Shown one piece after another: positions 1 through 7,064 of a stretch of DNA of 47,345 nucleotides; the first letter of the stretch is position 1; every line of letters starts with the position of its first letter. Below the pieces are notes generated by a model. That model had not been told where the DNA came from and did no database searches. It was given only the letters and a program-made list of their open reading frames with translations. A program made the translations under genes and the position numbers. Source of the stretch: an uncultured Agathobacter sp. (GTDB lineage: Bacteria > Bacillota > Clostridia > Lachnospirales > Lachnospiraceae); assembly GCA_910587655.1 (NCBI GenBank), contig CAJUND010000025.1:1-47345 (forward strand), in the 5' to 3' direction.

Positions 1-79
1 CACACGCATGATGAAAGGGCTTTAAAGCAATTTTCAATACTGTCATCTTCACATTGAAATTGTATTGTTTGACGAAAAT

Positions 80-106
80 AAGGGTGAGGTTTTCCCCACC
101 CTTATC
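80..106 (-). terminator. Probable terminator of the TnpV gene
   Basis: A GC-rich stem (AAGGGTG at 80-86 pairing with CACCCTT at 97-103) lies just beyond the stop of the leftward TnpV gene. On the minus strand it is followed by a short T-rich stretch. The rest of 1-79 holds no gene that I recognise. Confidence 0.55.
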
Positions 107-108
107 TT

Positions 109-483
109 TTACATTTGAATAATTTCTTCGTTCACAATCTCCCTTGCACACGCCCTTATGTTGTTGAGCCGTCCTGTCCATTCTAAGGCGTTTTCTTCCT
201 TTAGACGTTCCGTTATGCCCTGTGTCTGTTTCATGCCCTCTATGAGTTTTTCAAAGCGTTCCTGCGCCTGCCTGTCAATGTCGGCAAGGTAAATGTTCAG
301 CCTGCCGCTTGTGAGAAGATTGGTGTATGTAACCTTGCGGTACTGCTTCAGATAGTCCAGATGCCGCTGCCCCCATACGCCTATTGGCTGTTCTTCTTCG
401 GCGGGTACAGTCAAGCATGGTATTAAGTAATCACTTTCTTTCCGATATGTACCGCCTAACTGTTCAAATAAAGATTTTGCCAT
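109..483 (-). CDS. tnpV: TnpV-like transposon protein
   Basis: A 124-residue protein that closely resembles the TnpV family carried by Clostridial transposons. The N-terminal FEQLGGTY, the central EEEQPIGVWGQRHL segment and the conserved tail with GRLNNIRACAREIVNEEI are as I know them in the family. Length matches the family, so the gene looks intact. Its biochemical role is not established; in other elements it sits near recombinase genes, and none is seen here. It is therefore probably a remnant of an element whose remainder lies left of the window or is lost. The ATG is preceded by an AGGAATTAC stretch as a weak ribosome site. Family call is confident; function is unknown. Confidence 0.85.
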   Translation of the reverse strand: MAKSLFEQLGGTYRKESDYLIPCLTVPAEEEQPIGVWGQRHLDYLKQYRKVTYTNLLTSGRLNIYLADIDRQAQERFEKLIEGMKQTQGITERLKEENALEWTGRLNNIRACAREIVNEEIIQM

Positions 484-580
484 TTTGTAATTCCTCCAAA
501 TAAGATATTCACTTCACATTGTTGTGTCTACTGCCTTAAACACAATTATAAATTTTCTCCTTATCTGGTTTCATTCATCC

Positions 581-616
581 CCTGCGATTTAATGTATGAA
601 CAGGTACCTGCGATTT
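581..616 (+). promoter_or_regulatory. Direct repeat upstream of the sigma-factor gene
   Basis: CCTGCGATTT occurs at 581-590 and again at 607-616, 26 bp apart, in the leader of the sigma operon. It could be a regulator or sigma recognition element. No standard -35/-10 pair is evident here. The remainder of 484-668 shows no gene. Confidence 0.25.
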
Positions 617-668
617 GCGGTTTCGCAATTGCCTGACCTTTACATGTAAAAGAAAGGAGACTTCTTTA

Positions 669-1223
669 ATGGAAGATACAGAAATCATTGCACTGCTCTT
701 TCAGCGTAAGGAATCTGCACTGGATGAAATCAGCCTCCGGTATGGGAAACTGATGAAATATTTTGTCAGGCGCATTCTTCCGACAATACAAGATGTCGAA
801 GAATGTATAAACGACACATTATACGACATATGGAACACCATTCCGCCGCAGCATCCGCAGTCGCTGGCATCTTACGCTTCCATGCTAGCCAGACGCCGTG
901 CCATAGACAAGGTCCGGCATATGACCGCGGAAAAGCGCGGCGGCGGTTTATATCCGCTCGCGCTGGATGAGCTTTCGGACTGCATTCCCGGAGGGACCGG
1001 ATTTGATGAGGACACAGAAAACCTGAAAGAAGCCATTAACAGCTTTCTTGACTCACTGTCAAAAAATGACAGGCTTATTTTTGTCGGCCGTTATTTTGCA
1101 TTTCAGTCCATTGAATCACTTGCTTCAGACTGCCATGTAACAAAAAACACTGTAAACATCCGGTTATCCAGAATACGAAAAAAACTAAGGTTGTGGTTAG
1201 AGGAAAGGAGTATTTTTATATGA
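669..1223 (+). CDS. ECF-type RNA polymerase sigma factor
   Basis: A 184-residue sigma-70 family protein. Region 2 spans roughly residues 20-85 and includes the acidic IQDVEECINDTLYDIW helix and ARRRAIDKVRH. Region 4 spans about 129-176 with an HTH (SLASDCHVTKNTVNIRLSRI) and a basic end. No region 1 or 3 is seen, and the length is typical of ECF factors. I chose the ATG at 669 because AGAAAGGAGA lies just upstream; an upstream in-frame ATG at 615 lacks this. The stop overlaps the next start as ATGA, indicating translational coupling to the membrane protein that follows. It should direct RNA polymerase to a small stress or envelope regulon; the targets are not visible here. Confidence 0.85.
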   Translation: MEDTEIIALLFQRKESALDEISLRYGKLMKYFVRRILPTIQDVEECINDTLYDIWNTIPPQHPQSLASYASMLARRRAIDKVRHMTAEKRGGGLYPLALDELSDCIPGGTGFDEDTENLKEAINSFLDSLSKNDRLIFVGRYFAFQSIESLASDCHVTKNTVNIRLSRIRKKLRLWLEERSIFI

Positions 1224-2248
1224 GCAGAAAAGAGACAGAACAGCTGTTAAGCATGATCGGTGACATTGATGAATGTTACATTACGGAATATCTGGATGCA
1301 CAGCAGAATCTACGGACCGGAAAACACAGGGGGATATTTGAAAAAGCACGTTTTTCTGCCGCCGCTGCAGCAGTCGTCCTGGTGCTGCTTGGCACGTTCA
1401 GCATCGGTGCAGCAGTCCTTTTAAAAATGAGTAATGAATTTCAGGCGGTTGTACAGAATTTTGATGAAATTGAAGCAGAATATGCCGTTCATCTGAATGA
1501 TGTGCAGGAACACAATCATGTGACAGGCACGCTGAACAGTGCAATCCTGGAGGAAAATTACCTGCTTTTAAGCTATACCTTTGACTACAGTAAGCATGAG
1601 GAAGCAGCAAACGGCTTCCATACTTATTTTCTTCCATGGTATTTTTACATTACGGAAGGGGATAACGTAATCTGTAAGGGTGAAAACCCGGACGGCATGC
1701 ATACGGAATTATATTACAATGCTGATACGGAAGAAAATTTTGTAGCAGACCAGAAACAGACCATCATATATACGATTCCCCTGAACGGTGCAGACGGTAA
1801 AAAACTGACAGGAAAGGAACTGACCGTCCGGCTTCTTTATTCGGAAGATGTTGAGGACGGATTTACCAGCACCTTTACCCCGGAAGTCTGTTTTGGGGAT
1901 AAAAGCTGGAATATCGGGGAAACCTTTGAATTTGAAGACCATAATATCGTGCTGAATGAAGTCCGGGAATCCGCACTGTATGTAACGCTGATGATTGACT
2001 GCGCTACGATTGGGCATGACGGTGACAAATATACATTTGCTCTGTCTGATGAAGAAGGAAATAATTTCTCCGTTTATCCTTATGAAGACAACGATAAAAA
2101 CGGATACTGGTTTACCAAACCGGAAAACATGAGCGGCAGGCTTACATTAAAGATTGTCCGCCCGATGGAGCCGGAGCATTCCGACGGTCAGACAGAAGAG
2201 CTTTTGTATGAAACAGTGTATGAGATTCCGATTAAACTGGATAAATAA
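1220..2248 (+). CDS. Membrane-anchored putative anti-sigma factor, DUF4179-like
   Basis: A 342-residue protein with a short cytoplasmic N-terminus (1-44), a single Ala/Val/Leu-rich membrane segment at about 46-68 and a large extracytoplasmic domain. This is the layout of DUF4179-type anti-sigma proteins encoded after ECF sigma genes. Start at 1220 overlaps the sigma stop (ATGA) and follows AGGAAAGGAG. The expected role is to hold the sigma factor at the membrane until an outside signal releases it; that is inferred from gene order and topology, as I see no classical zinc-binding anti-sigma HxxxCxxC motif. The outer domain (about 80-342) is beta-strand-like and of unknown ligand. Confidence 0.65.
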   Translation: MSRKETEQLLSMIGDIDECYITEYLDAQQNLRTGKHRGIFEKARFSAAAAAVVLVLLGTFSIGAAVLLKMSNEFQAVVQNFDEIEAEYAVHLNDVQEHNHVTGTLNSAILEENYLLLSYTFDYSKHEEAANGFHTYFLPWYFYITEGDNVICKGENPDGMHTELYYNADTEENFVADQKQTIIYTIPLNGADGKKLTGKELTVRLLYSEDVEDGFTSTFTPEVCFGDKSWNIGETFEFEDHNIVLNEVRESALYVTLMIDCATIGHDGDKYTFALSDEEGNNFSVYPYEDNDKNGYWFTKPENMSGRLTLKIVRPMEPEHSDGQTEELLYETVYEIPIKLDK

Positions 2249-2257
2249 AGACAGAAA

Positions 2258-2290
2258 CCCCGCCGGAGCGGCATCCGGCGGGGTTGCTTC
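2258..2290 (+). terminator. Terminator of the sigma/anti-sigma operon
   Basis: A perfect 9-bp GC stem (CCCCGCCGG at 2258-2266, CCGGCGGGG at 2275-2283) with an 8-nt loop, ending in TTGCTTC. It lies 10 bp after the anti-sigma stop codon. Confidence 0.85.
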
Positions 2291-2315
2291 ATATTTATTT
2301 GTCTATTCATAGGCG

Positions 2316-2396
2316 TTATAGTTTGTCAATTTCTTCCCATGCCTCATCAATCGCAAAAACATTGCCTTTTTTCAGACTTTTTATTCCTTGTAGAAT
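2316..2396 (-). pseudogene. Possible C-terminal remnant of an antitoxin-like gene
   Basis: Between the terminator and the carbohydrate-binding gene, the minus strand encodes a 26-residue tail ending DEAWEEIDKL and a stop, with stop codons directly upstream. The wording resembles C-termini of small antitoxins of type II systems, but the segment is short and I cannot place the family. It may be chance. Confidence 0.2.
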
Positions 2397-2474
2397 TTAT
2401 TATATAATACTCATATGGCTGTTTTTTCAGAATATTTTTTTTATCAACAAATTTTTATTATCTGACAAATTTGC

Positions 2475-3910
2475 TTATTCTAGGCGGCTTGTGTTATCCG
2501 ATGGGTTTTCTACATCTGGGAATTTTCCACCTTCTGGAGGATTTGCCCCGTTCGGACGATTTCCAGCATCCAGCGGATTTGTTCCATCCGGACGAGTTCC
2601 GTTATCCGGCGGATTTTCTCCATCAGGACGAGTTCCGTTATCCATTGGATTCATGCCGCCTGGCTTACCCATGCCTGCTGCCCTGGAAGAATTTCCATAA
2701 ATCAAGCTCTCAAGTGTAACCGTTTCTGACTGGCCGCATGCATTTACGGTATATGTGCCCCCCTTAACAAAGGACGGACAGCTTACAACCACGCAGTTAT
2801 AGCTTTTACCCGACTGGTACTCCGCCAAAACCTCACCGGAAGAATCTATTACTGATATTTTTTCATTTGAAGCTGAATCAAACGTAAGCAGAATGCTTCC
2901 CTGCGTACTGTCTTCCCCAAAATTCTGTGCCATTCCGCCGTAACCTGCCGCAACCACTATACCGCCAGTAATGGCAGCAGTTCCGTCATAATCCAGGGCG
3001 CTGTTTCCATTATTTTCCGGTCCGCTGACATACAGCTCACCGCCGGAAACCGTCAGGTTCCCATTGGAATCAATCCCGTCGCCAGACGCATCCACGGTAA
3101 TCTTTCCTCCTGATATATTAACATAATCATCCGTTCCTTTGTCGCCCGCCGCATTAATACCATCGTCACTGGCTGTTATCCCAATTGTACCACCGGAAAT
3201 ATCAATATTTTCCCCTTCAATTCCTTCATAACATTTTTCAATCTGAATTGTTCCGTCCGTAATCTTTACATTTTTATCCGCATGCATTCCGTCATCGCCT
3301 GCAGAAATCTGGAAGTTTCCGCTGGCAATTACCAAGTCCGCTTCTGTATGGATGCCGTCTTTCCCACTTGTTATACTGATGTCTGCATCCTTAACCGTAC
3401 AGCCGTCCTTTCCTTTTATACCGTGGTTTACAGCAGTTACGGCAATGGAAGCGGATTCAATATGTAAAGTATCCTTGCTTGTAATGCCGTTATTGTAATT
3501 TGCATTCACCGTAAGGCTGCCGCTTCCTGCAATTTTCAGGTCGGATTTAGCATACAGGCAGGCGTTTGGTTCATCGTCTGTCTGCGAGGACAGACTGTCG
3601 TCAAACGCATAACTGCTGCCATCTGTCAGAACGTTTTTGCTTTTCTCTGCCAGATATACTGTAGTAAGGGAAGCTTTGTATACATAGAGCGGGCTTCCGT
3701 AAGAGCAGGTAATATCCGCATTTTCCAGAACAAGAACCACCTTCTAATCCGGCAGGCATTTTTTAGGTCCTGTTCCGCGGTCTGTTCATTCGCTGTACGG
3801 TTTGCGGCTGATACCGAATCCCCCGTTTTCCCGCAGGCGCATATACTTCCTGCAAGTAAAGCGGCCGCCAGTATCATGGAAACCGTCTGTTTTGTTTTAT
3901 GTTTTCCCAA
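2475..3910 (-). pseudogene. Broken carbohydrate-binding lipoprotein (Cthe_2159-like beta-helix)
   Basis: Two pieces of one gene in different frames. The first (3910 to about 3750) begins at a TTG after AAAGGAGGG and encodes a lipoprotein signal peptide with Cys near residue 26 (SICACGK) and a linker. The second (to 2475) encodes about 420 residues of repeated right-handed beta-helix of the Cthe_2159-like carbohydrate-binding type, with recurrent GDDGIHA/SDDGINA/SGDGIDS turns and a Pro/Asp/Gly-rich tail. An in-frame stop and a frame change lie near 3740-3760. The second frame enters the fold at VVLVLENADIT, skipping roughly 100 residues normally expected before it, which suggests an internal deletion rather than a one-base error. 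It was presumably a surface protein and a member of the regulon formed with the VTC and DUF4956 genes. Confidence 0.75.
2478..2651 (-). repeat. 36-bp tandem repeats encoding a 12-residue Pro/Asp/Gly unit
   Basis: The tail of the lipoprotein pseudogene has about 4.8 copies of a 12-residue unit (NPMDNGTRPDGE, NPPDNGTRPDGT, NPLDAGNRPNGA, NPPEGGKFPDVE, then a partial copy). The first two copies are the most alike at DNA level. Such tails act as cell-wall spacers in surface proteins and change copy number easily. Confidence 0.7.
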
Positions 3911-3940
3911 TTTTTTACCCTCCTTTAAAATTTCACCTGT

Positions 3941-3972
3941 ATTTTACAGCCGCTGGCTAAAGGGAACTTAAA
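3941..3972 (-). promoter_or_regulatory. Direct-repeat activator box and -10 of the lipoprotein gene
   Basis: On the minus strand TTTAAG (3972-3967) and TTTAGC (3961-3956) are 11 bp apart, followed by exactly 9 bp and a -10-like TAAAAT (3946-3941). The same layout precedes the VTC and DUF4956 genes. No good -35 is present, as expected for an activator-dependent promoter. The upstream half-site lies inside the target duplication of the MITE-like element. Confidence 0.6.
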
Positions 3973-3973
3973 G

Positions 3974-4139
3974 GTAACAGTTCAGCCATCGTCATTTTGA
4001 CAGGCGAATCATGCTTGCATGAATGAGCATGTCAAAGTGACGATGAGCGGAGCGCCCGATTATGAGCAAAGTTAGCTGCGCCAGCAGCGGGAAAGCAGCG
4101 TAGCTGCGACTTTGCGAATGGCGCAGGCTGAATTGTTAC
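3974..4139. mobile_element. 166-bp MITE-like element with 8-bp target duplication
   Basis: The ends are inverted repeats: GTAACAGTTCAGCC at 3974-3987 matches the complement of 4126-4139 at 13 of 14 positions. It is flanked by ACTTAAAG on both sides (3966-3973 and 4140-4147), a clean 8-bp duplication. Internally a 15-bp inverted pair starts with ATCGTCATTTTGACA (about 3988-4002), its partner ending near 4045 with one mismatch, and a GCAAAGT/ACTTTGC pair encloses a GC-rich core with TAGCTGCG repeated. It has no coding capacity, so it would need a transposase supplied in trans. Its GC content is visibly above its surroundings. I have an impression of similar repeats in related genomes, not verified. 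Confidence 0.75.
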
Positions 4140-4168
4140 ACTTAAAGGTAATTGTCATTTTATTCGTA

Positions 4169-4197
4169 TTGACATATAGGTAACTTGTTGCTATTAT
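4169..4197 (+). promoter_or_regulatory. Sigma-A promoter of the marR-flavodoxin operon
   Basis: Consensus -35 TTGACA (4169-4174), 17-bp spacer and -10 TATTAT (4192-4197). The -10 sits in the loop between the two operator arms described next. Confidence 0.8.
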
Positions 4198-4218
4198 TAA
4201 AACTGCAACAAGTTACCT
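4178..4218 (+). promoter_or_regulatory. Palindromic operator of the MarR-type gene
   Basis: AGGTAACTTGTTGC (4178-4191) and its perfect complement GCAACAAGTTACCT (4205-4218) are separated by 13 bp containing the -10 box. The left arm fills the promoter spacer and the right arm covers the start of transcription. MarR-family repressors commonly bind such palindromes at their own promoter, so autorepression is inferred. In RNA the same bases could form a hairpin ahead of the ribosome site. Confidence 0.7.
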
Positions 4219-4232
4219 GTATGGAGGGTATT

Positions 4233-4736
4233 ATGGATTTAGATGAATTGATTACAAGGTTTTCTGACACCAGGGAAAACCAGGGTAAAGCTGTTTTCAG
4301 CACACTGTTCATTGCCGGAAATAAACTGCAGACGCTTTTCGACAGCCGCATTCCGGAAATATCACTGAAACAGTTTATGTTACTGTCAGTTGCCAGGCAG
4401 TCCCATGAACCATTAACATTTACCCAGTTAGGGAATATTCTGGGCTGTTCACGGCAGAACATTAAAAAATTAGCTGATGTCCTGATGAAAAAAGGATTTA
4501 TTACTATTCAGCAGAGCCCAAACGACACAAGGGCAATGTGCATCAGCCCAACGAAAAAAGCAGATGATTTTTTTCAGAATGAATTTTCACAGTACCAGGA
4601 AGAATTAAAATATCTTTTTGAAGTGTATACCGACGAGGAAATCAAAACTTTATCCGTCCTCATGTCAAAACTATATGCCGGAATCGAAAATCTGGAAAAG
4701 AAAACTGCTGATGAAAATACCAAAAAGGAGATTTAA
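4233..4736 (+). CDS. MarR-family transcriptional regulator
   Basis: A 167-residue winged-helix protein. The recognition HTH (FTQLGNILGCSRQNIKKLADVL) is at about 63-84, the wing with SPNDTRA at about 95-101, and helical dimerisation segments lie at both ends. I chose ATG 4233 because GGAGGG ends four bases upstream; an ATG at 4221 would overlap that site. It is followed after four bases by a flavodoxin-domain gene and preceded by a promoter embedded in a 14-bp-arm palindrome. Probably it represses its own operon and responds to a small ligand or redox signal. The ligand cannot be read from sequence. Confidence 0.85.
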   Translation: MDLDELITRFSDTRENQGKAVFSTLFIAGNKLQTLFDSRIPEISLKQFMLLSVARQSHEPLTFTQLGNILGCSRQNIKKLADVLMKKGFITIQQSPNDTRAMCISPTKKADDFFQNEFSQYQEELKYLFEVYTDEEIKTLSVLMSKLYAGIENLEKKTADENTKKEI

Positions 4737-4740
4737 ATAA

Positions 4741-5268
4741 ATGAAAACAATCGTAATCTATCACTCACAAACGGGATTCACAAAACGCTATGCCATGTGG
4801 ATTGCAGAAGCTGCAGGAGCCGAATGCCTTGAATTATCAGAGGCAAAAAAGAAAGATATGGCTGCATATGACGCAATTATTTTCGGAAGCTGGGCTTGCG
4901 CAGGCGGCATCAACAAACTGGGCTGGTTTAAGAGAAATATAGATAAATGGACGAATAAAAAACTGATTGCCTTCTGTGTTGGCGCAGGTCCGGCAGACAA
5001 CCCGGAAATTGAACCTGCACTGAAACAGAACTTCACAGAAGCAGAGTTTGAGAAAGTAAATATATTCTACTGTCCGGGCGGATTCAATTATGAAAAAATG
5101 TCTGCTCCTTCAAAATTTATGATGAAGATGTTTATAAAAACGCTTAAGGCAAAAAAGAACAAGACCGAAGCAGAGGAAGAAAAGATAAAAATGATTTCTT
5201 CATCCTATGATATTTCAGATAAGAAGTATATTGAGCCTATTTTAGAGTGCCTGAATGGATGCAGTTGA
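4741..5268 (+). CDS. Flavodoxin-domain protein
   Basis: A 175-residue protein with a flavodoxin-like fold, close to the flavodoxin_5/HemG-type group. The N-terminal beta strand and FMN phosphate loop are visible (IVIYHSQTGFTKRYA, residues 4-18), followed by a second flavin-contact loop near FGSWACAGG (about 49-57). The C-terminus ends in CLNGCS with two cysteines. It likely binds FMN and carries electrons or reduces a small substrate in the cytoplasm. It is co-transcribed with the MarR-type regulator, so expression is probably induced by the regulator's signal. It is longer than a simple electron-carrier flavodoxin because of a helical C-terminal part. The exact substrate is unknown. Confidence 0.8.
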   Translation: MKTIVIYHSQTGFTKRYAMWIAEAAGAECLELSEAKKKDMAAYDAIIFGSWACAGGINKLGWFKRNIDKWTNKKLIAFCVGAGPADNPEIEPALKQNFTEAEFEKVNIFYCPGGFNYEKMSAPSKFMMKMFIKTLKAKKNKTEAEEEKIKMISSSYDISDKKYIEPILECLNGCS

Positions 5269-5337
5269 ATCCATGCAAAATTCCTGATAAAATATCATTA
5301 CTAAAATTTGTGCATCTGCACAAAAACAAGGAGTAGC

Positions 5338-5940
5338 ATGAAACGCGTAATTGATAAACCATACGATACTTATTCCATATATGGTATTGATAAACCTGAA
5401 ATTTATGTTAAATGTCCCAAATGCAGCGGTCCCGGTGTGGTAACTTCCGACTTGAGCACTGCACTTTTCCGGTGTACAAGCTGTTATCATACCATAACGA
5501 AGGGACTTACAGAATACAAATATGATGTTGAGAATCTGTGTGAATCATGCGGACGGTTTTACCGGGTGAATATTACAGATAAACGAAAACAGCGTTTTCC
5601 CGGACTTATTGTTTCCTGCCCGTTCTGCGGGCACAAAATGTCAGGTAAAATTCTGAAAAAGCCGTATTGTATAGCATATGGTAATTTTCGCAATGCCCGT
5701 GACCCGTTTTTTGATTATGAGCTTTACTTTCTGGCATATTTAAATGATAAGCCTGTATGGGCGATAAACCGCGACCATCTTGCCTATCTGATTGATTACC
5801 TGAGTGCAGATTTAAGGGAAGAACCCCCTACAGAAGGAACCATGCGGACGCAGGCGGACCATCTTCCCGGATATATGAAGACAGCAAAAAACAGGGATAA
5901 AGTTGTCCGGCTGTTAAAAAATATGCAGAAAACACTTTAA
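5338..5940 (+). CDS. Protein with two four-cysteine zinc-ribbon motifs, unknown function
   Basis: A 200-residue protein whose N-terminal half holds two CxxC...CxxC sets: C26/C29 with C46/C49, and C68/C71 with C94/C97. Each pair is spaced as in a zinc ribbon. The C-terminal half (about 105-200) is mixed helix/strand with a YFLAYLNDKPVWAINRDHL segment and no motif that I recognise. ATG 5338 follows AAGGAG; an upstream in-frame ATG at 5308 lacks a ribosome site. Its last codons overlap the activator box of the downstream VTC gene. Nucleic-acid binding or metal sensing are possible. No function is assigned. Confidence 0.7.
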   Translation: MKRVIDKPYDTYSIYGIDKPEIYVKCPKCSGPGVVTSDLSTALFRCTSCYHTITKGLTEYKYDVENLCESCGRFYRVNITDKRKQRFPGLIVSCPFCGHKMSGKILKKPYCIAYGNFRNARDPFFDYELYFLAYLNDKPVWAINRDHLAYLIDYLSADLREEPPTEGTMRTQADHLPGYMKTAKNRDKVVRLLKNMQKTL

Positions 5941-5967
5941 CTTCTCTTTAGGTTGACATATTATGAT
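5936..5967 (+). promoter_or_regulatory. Direct-repeat activator box and -10 of the VTC gene
   Basis: TTTAAC (5936-5941) and TTTAGG (5947-5952) are 11 bp apart, then 9 bp and -10 TATGAT (5962-5967). The first half-site overlaps the stop codon of the zinc-ribbon gene. It matches the boxes before the DUF4956 gene and the lipoprotein pseudogene. An overlapping TTGACA at 5953 is too close to the -10 to serve as its -35. Confidence 0.6.
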
Positions 5968-6005
5968 AACCCCATGGACTGATGTTCATAAAGGAGGTAC
6001 CTGTT

Positions 6006-6707
6006 ATGTCAAATTCTATCCAGTGCTGCTTTAAACGTTATGAAAAAAAATACCTGATAACCAAAAAGCAGCAGGAAGTTCTTCTTGAAACCATGAGACA
6101 GCATATGCAGGCAGACACATACGGAAAATATACGGTCTGCAACATATACTATGATACGGATGACTGGAAACTGATTCGTGCATCCATTGAAAAGCCGGTA
6201 TACAAGGAAAAACTGCATGTACGCAGCTACGGAATCCCTGCAGAAGACGGAACAGTTTTTATTGAACTAAAGAAAAAATATGACGGTGTCGTTTACAAAC
6301 GGCGGATAACTGCAGATGCATCTTATGCAAAACCGTTTCTGTGCGGCGGTACAACGGATGTCAATGAAACACAGATTGAAAAGGAAATCAAATGGTTCCA
6401 GAATACTTACCATTCAAGACCAAAGGTTTTTATTGCCTATGAACGCACGGCATTCGCCGGAATTTCAGACCCGGATTTACGGATTACATTTGATACCGGT
6501 ATCCGCTGGCGTGATACGGATCTGGATTTATGCCTTGGGGATTATGGCAGACCGGTAATTCCGACGGAAAAAATACTGATGGAAATCAAGATTCCCGGGA
6601 CTGCACCTTTGTGGCTTTGCCGTACCTTATCAGAAATTAAGGCTTTTCCCACCACGTTTTCCAAATATGGCATTTGTTACCGTGAGCATATTCTTAGACA
6701 CACTTAA
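6006..6707 (+). CDS. VTC-domain protein (polyphosphate polymerase-like)
   Basis: A 233-residue protein that is essentially one VTC domain, the tunnel fold of polyphosphate polymerases. Visible family features are the N-terminal KRYEKKYLI, YYDTDDWKLIRASIEKP, KEKLHVRSYG, the acidic/basic strand VFIELKKKYDGVVYKRRI, and the C-terminal EIKIPG followed by FSKYGICYREHI. These supply the Lys/Arg/Glu residues that line the tunnel. Length fits stand-alone bacterial members. It should bind nucleotide triphosphate or polyphosphate at the membrane face; whether it makes polyphosphate is not proven for this bacterial type. ATG 6006 follows AAGGAGGT; an ATG at 5982 lies upstream of that site. In related bacteria it is often next to DUF4956 and CotH-like genes; DUF4956 lies 1.1 kb on, and no CotH is seen. 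Confidence 0.85.
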   Translation: MSNSIQCCFKRYEKKYLITKKQQEVLLETMRQHMQADTYGKYTVCNIYYDTDDWKLIRASIEKPVYKEKLHVRSYGIPAEDGTVFIELKKKYDGVVYKRRITADASYAKPFLCGGTTDVNETQIEKEIKWFQNTYHSRPKVFIAYERTAFAGISDPDLRITFDTGIRWRDTDLDLCLGDYGRPVIPTEKILMEIKIPGTAPLWLCRTLSEIKAFPTTFSKYGICYREHILRHT

Positions 6708-6793
6708 CAAAATGTACCCATGAATTTTATATATTTTGTTTATGTTCATATGAATATACTGGTGATATTATTGTATAAAGGTGGTAGTTTAAT

Positions 6794-6862
6794 ATGTCCT
6801 TGCAGGCGTATATATTTCCCGCTGTTGATGAAAAAATAGAAAGAGAGGATATCAAACAATGA
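6794..6862 (+). CDS. Possible 22-residue leader peptide
   Basis: A small reading frame with AAAGGTGG about nine bases upstream of its ATG. Its stop overlaps the antitoxin start as ATGA, so translation could be coupled. It may be a regulatory leader or the remnant of a longer gene. The peptide has no recognisable family. Confidence 0.3.
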   Translation: MSLQAYIFPAVDEKIEREDIKQ

Positions 6863-7062
6863 GTGAAAGAGAAAAGGCAATCCAGTTATTAAATGCTGTA
6901 CCAGATTATAAATTGGGCTATGTTATCGCTTATCTGCAAGGGGCAGTAATTGGAGAAAATGAACCAAACGCCAAAACACTAGCAGCAATGCAGGAGCTGG
7001 AAAACGGAAATGGCGAATGTTTTGATACGCTTGATGAATTATGGAATAGCCTGGAGGAATAA
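6859..7062 (+). CDS. Antitoxin of a type II toxin-antitoxin pair (RelB/DinJ-like)
   Basis: A 67-residue acidic protein beginning MSEREKAIQLLNAVPDYKLGYVIAYLQG and ending in an acidic FDTLDELWNSLEE tail. It is followed three bases later by the start of a YafQ-type toxin gene, the usual order. The C-terminal part should wrap around the toxin. Here the toxin is cut short, so the antitoxin is now an orphan unless it acts on a toxin elsewhere. The assignment rests on size, composition and the neighbour; the DNA-binding N-terminus is not clearly a ribbon-helix-helix. Confidence 0.6.
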   Translation: MSEREKAIQLLNAVPDYKLGYVIAYLQGAVIGENEPNAKTLAAMQELENGNGECFDTLDELWNSLEE

Positions 7063-7064
7063 TA

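Noticed and set aside
2284..2700. A plus-strand frame with Phe/Pro/Ser/Gly repeats.
   Set aside because: It is the antisense of the Pro/Asp/Gly repeat tail of the lipoprotein pseudogene.
3974..4139. The GC-rich dyad region as a structured RNA or riboswitch.
   Set aside because: Terminal inverted repeats plus an exact 8-bp target duplication explain it better as an inserted element.
5953..5967. TTGACA before the VTC gene as a normal -35.
   Set aside because: It is only three bases from the TATGAT -10, and the same position in the sister promoters is not TTGACA.
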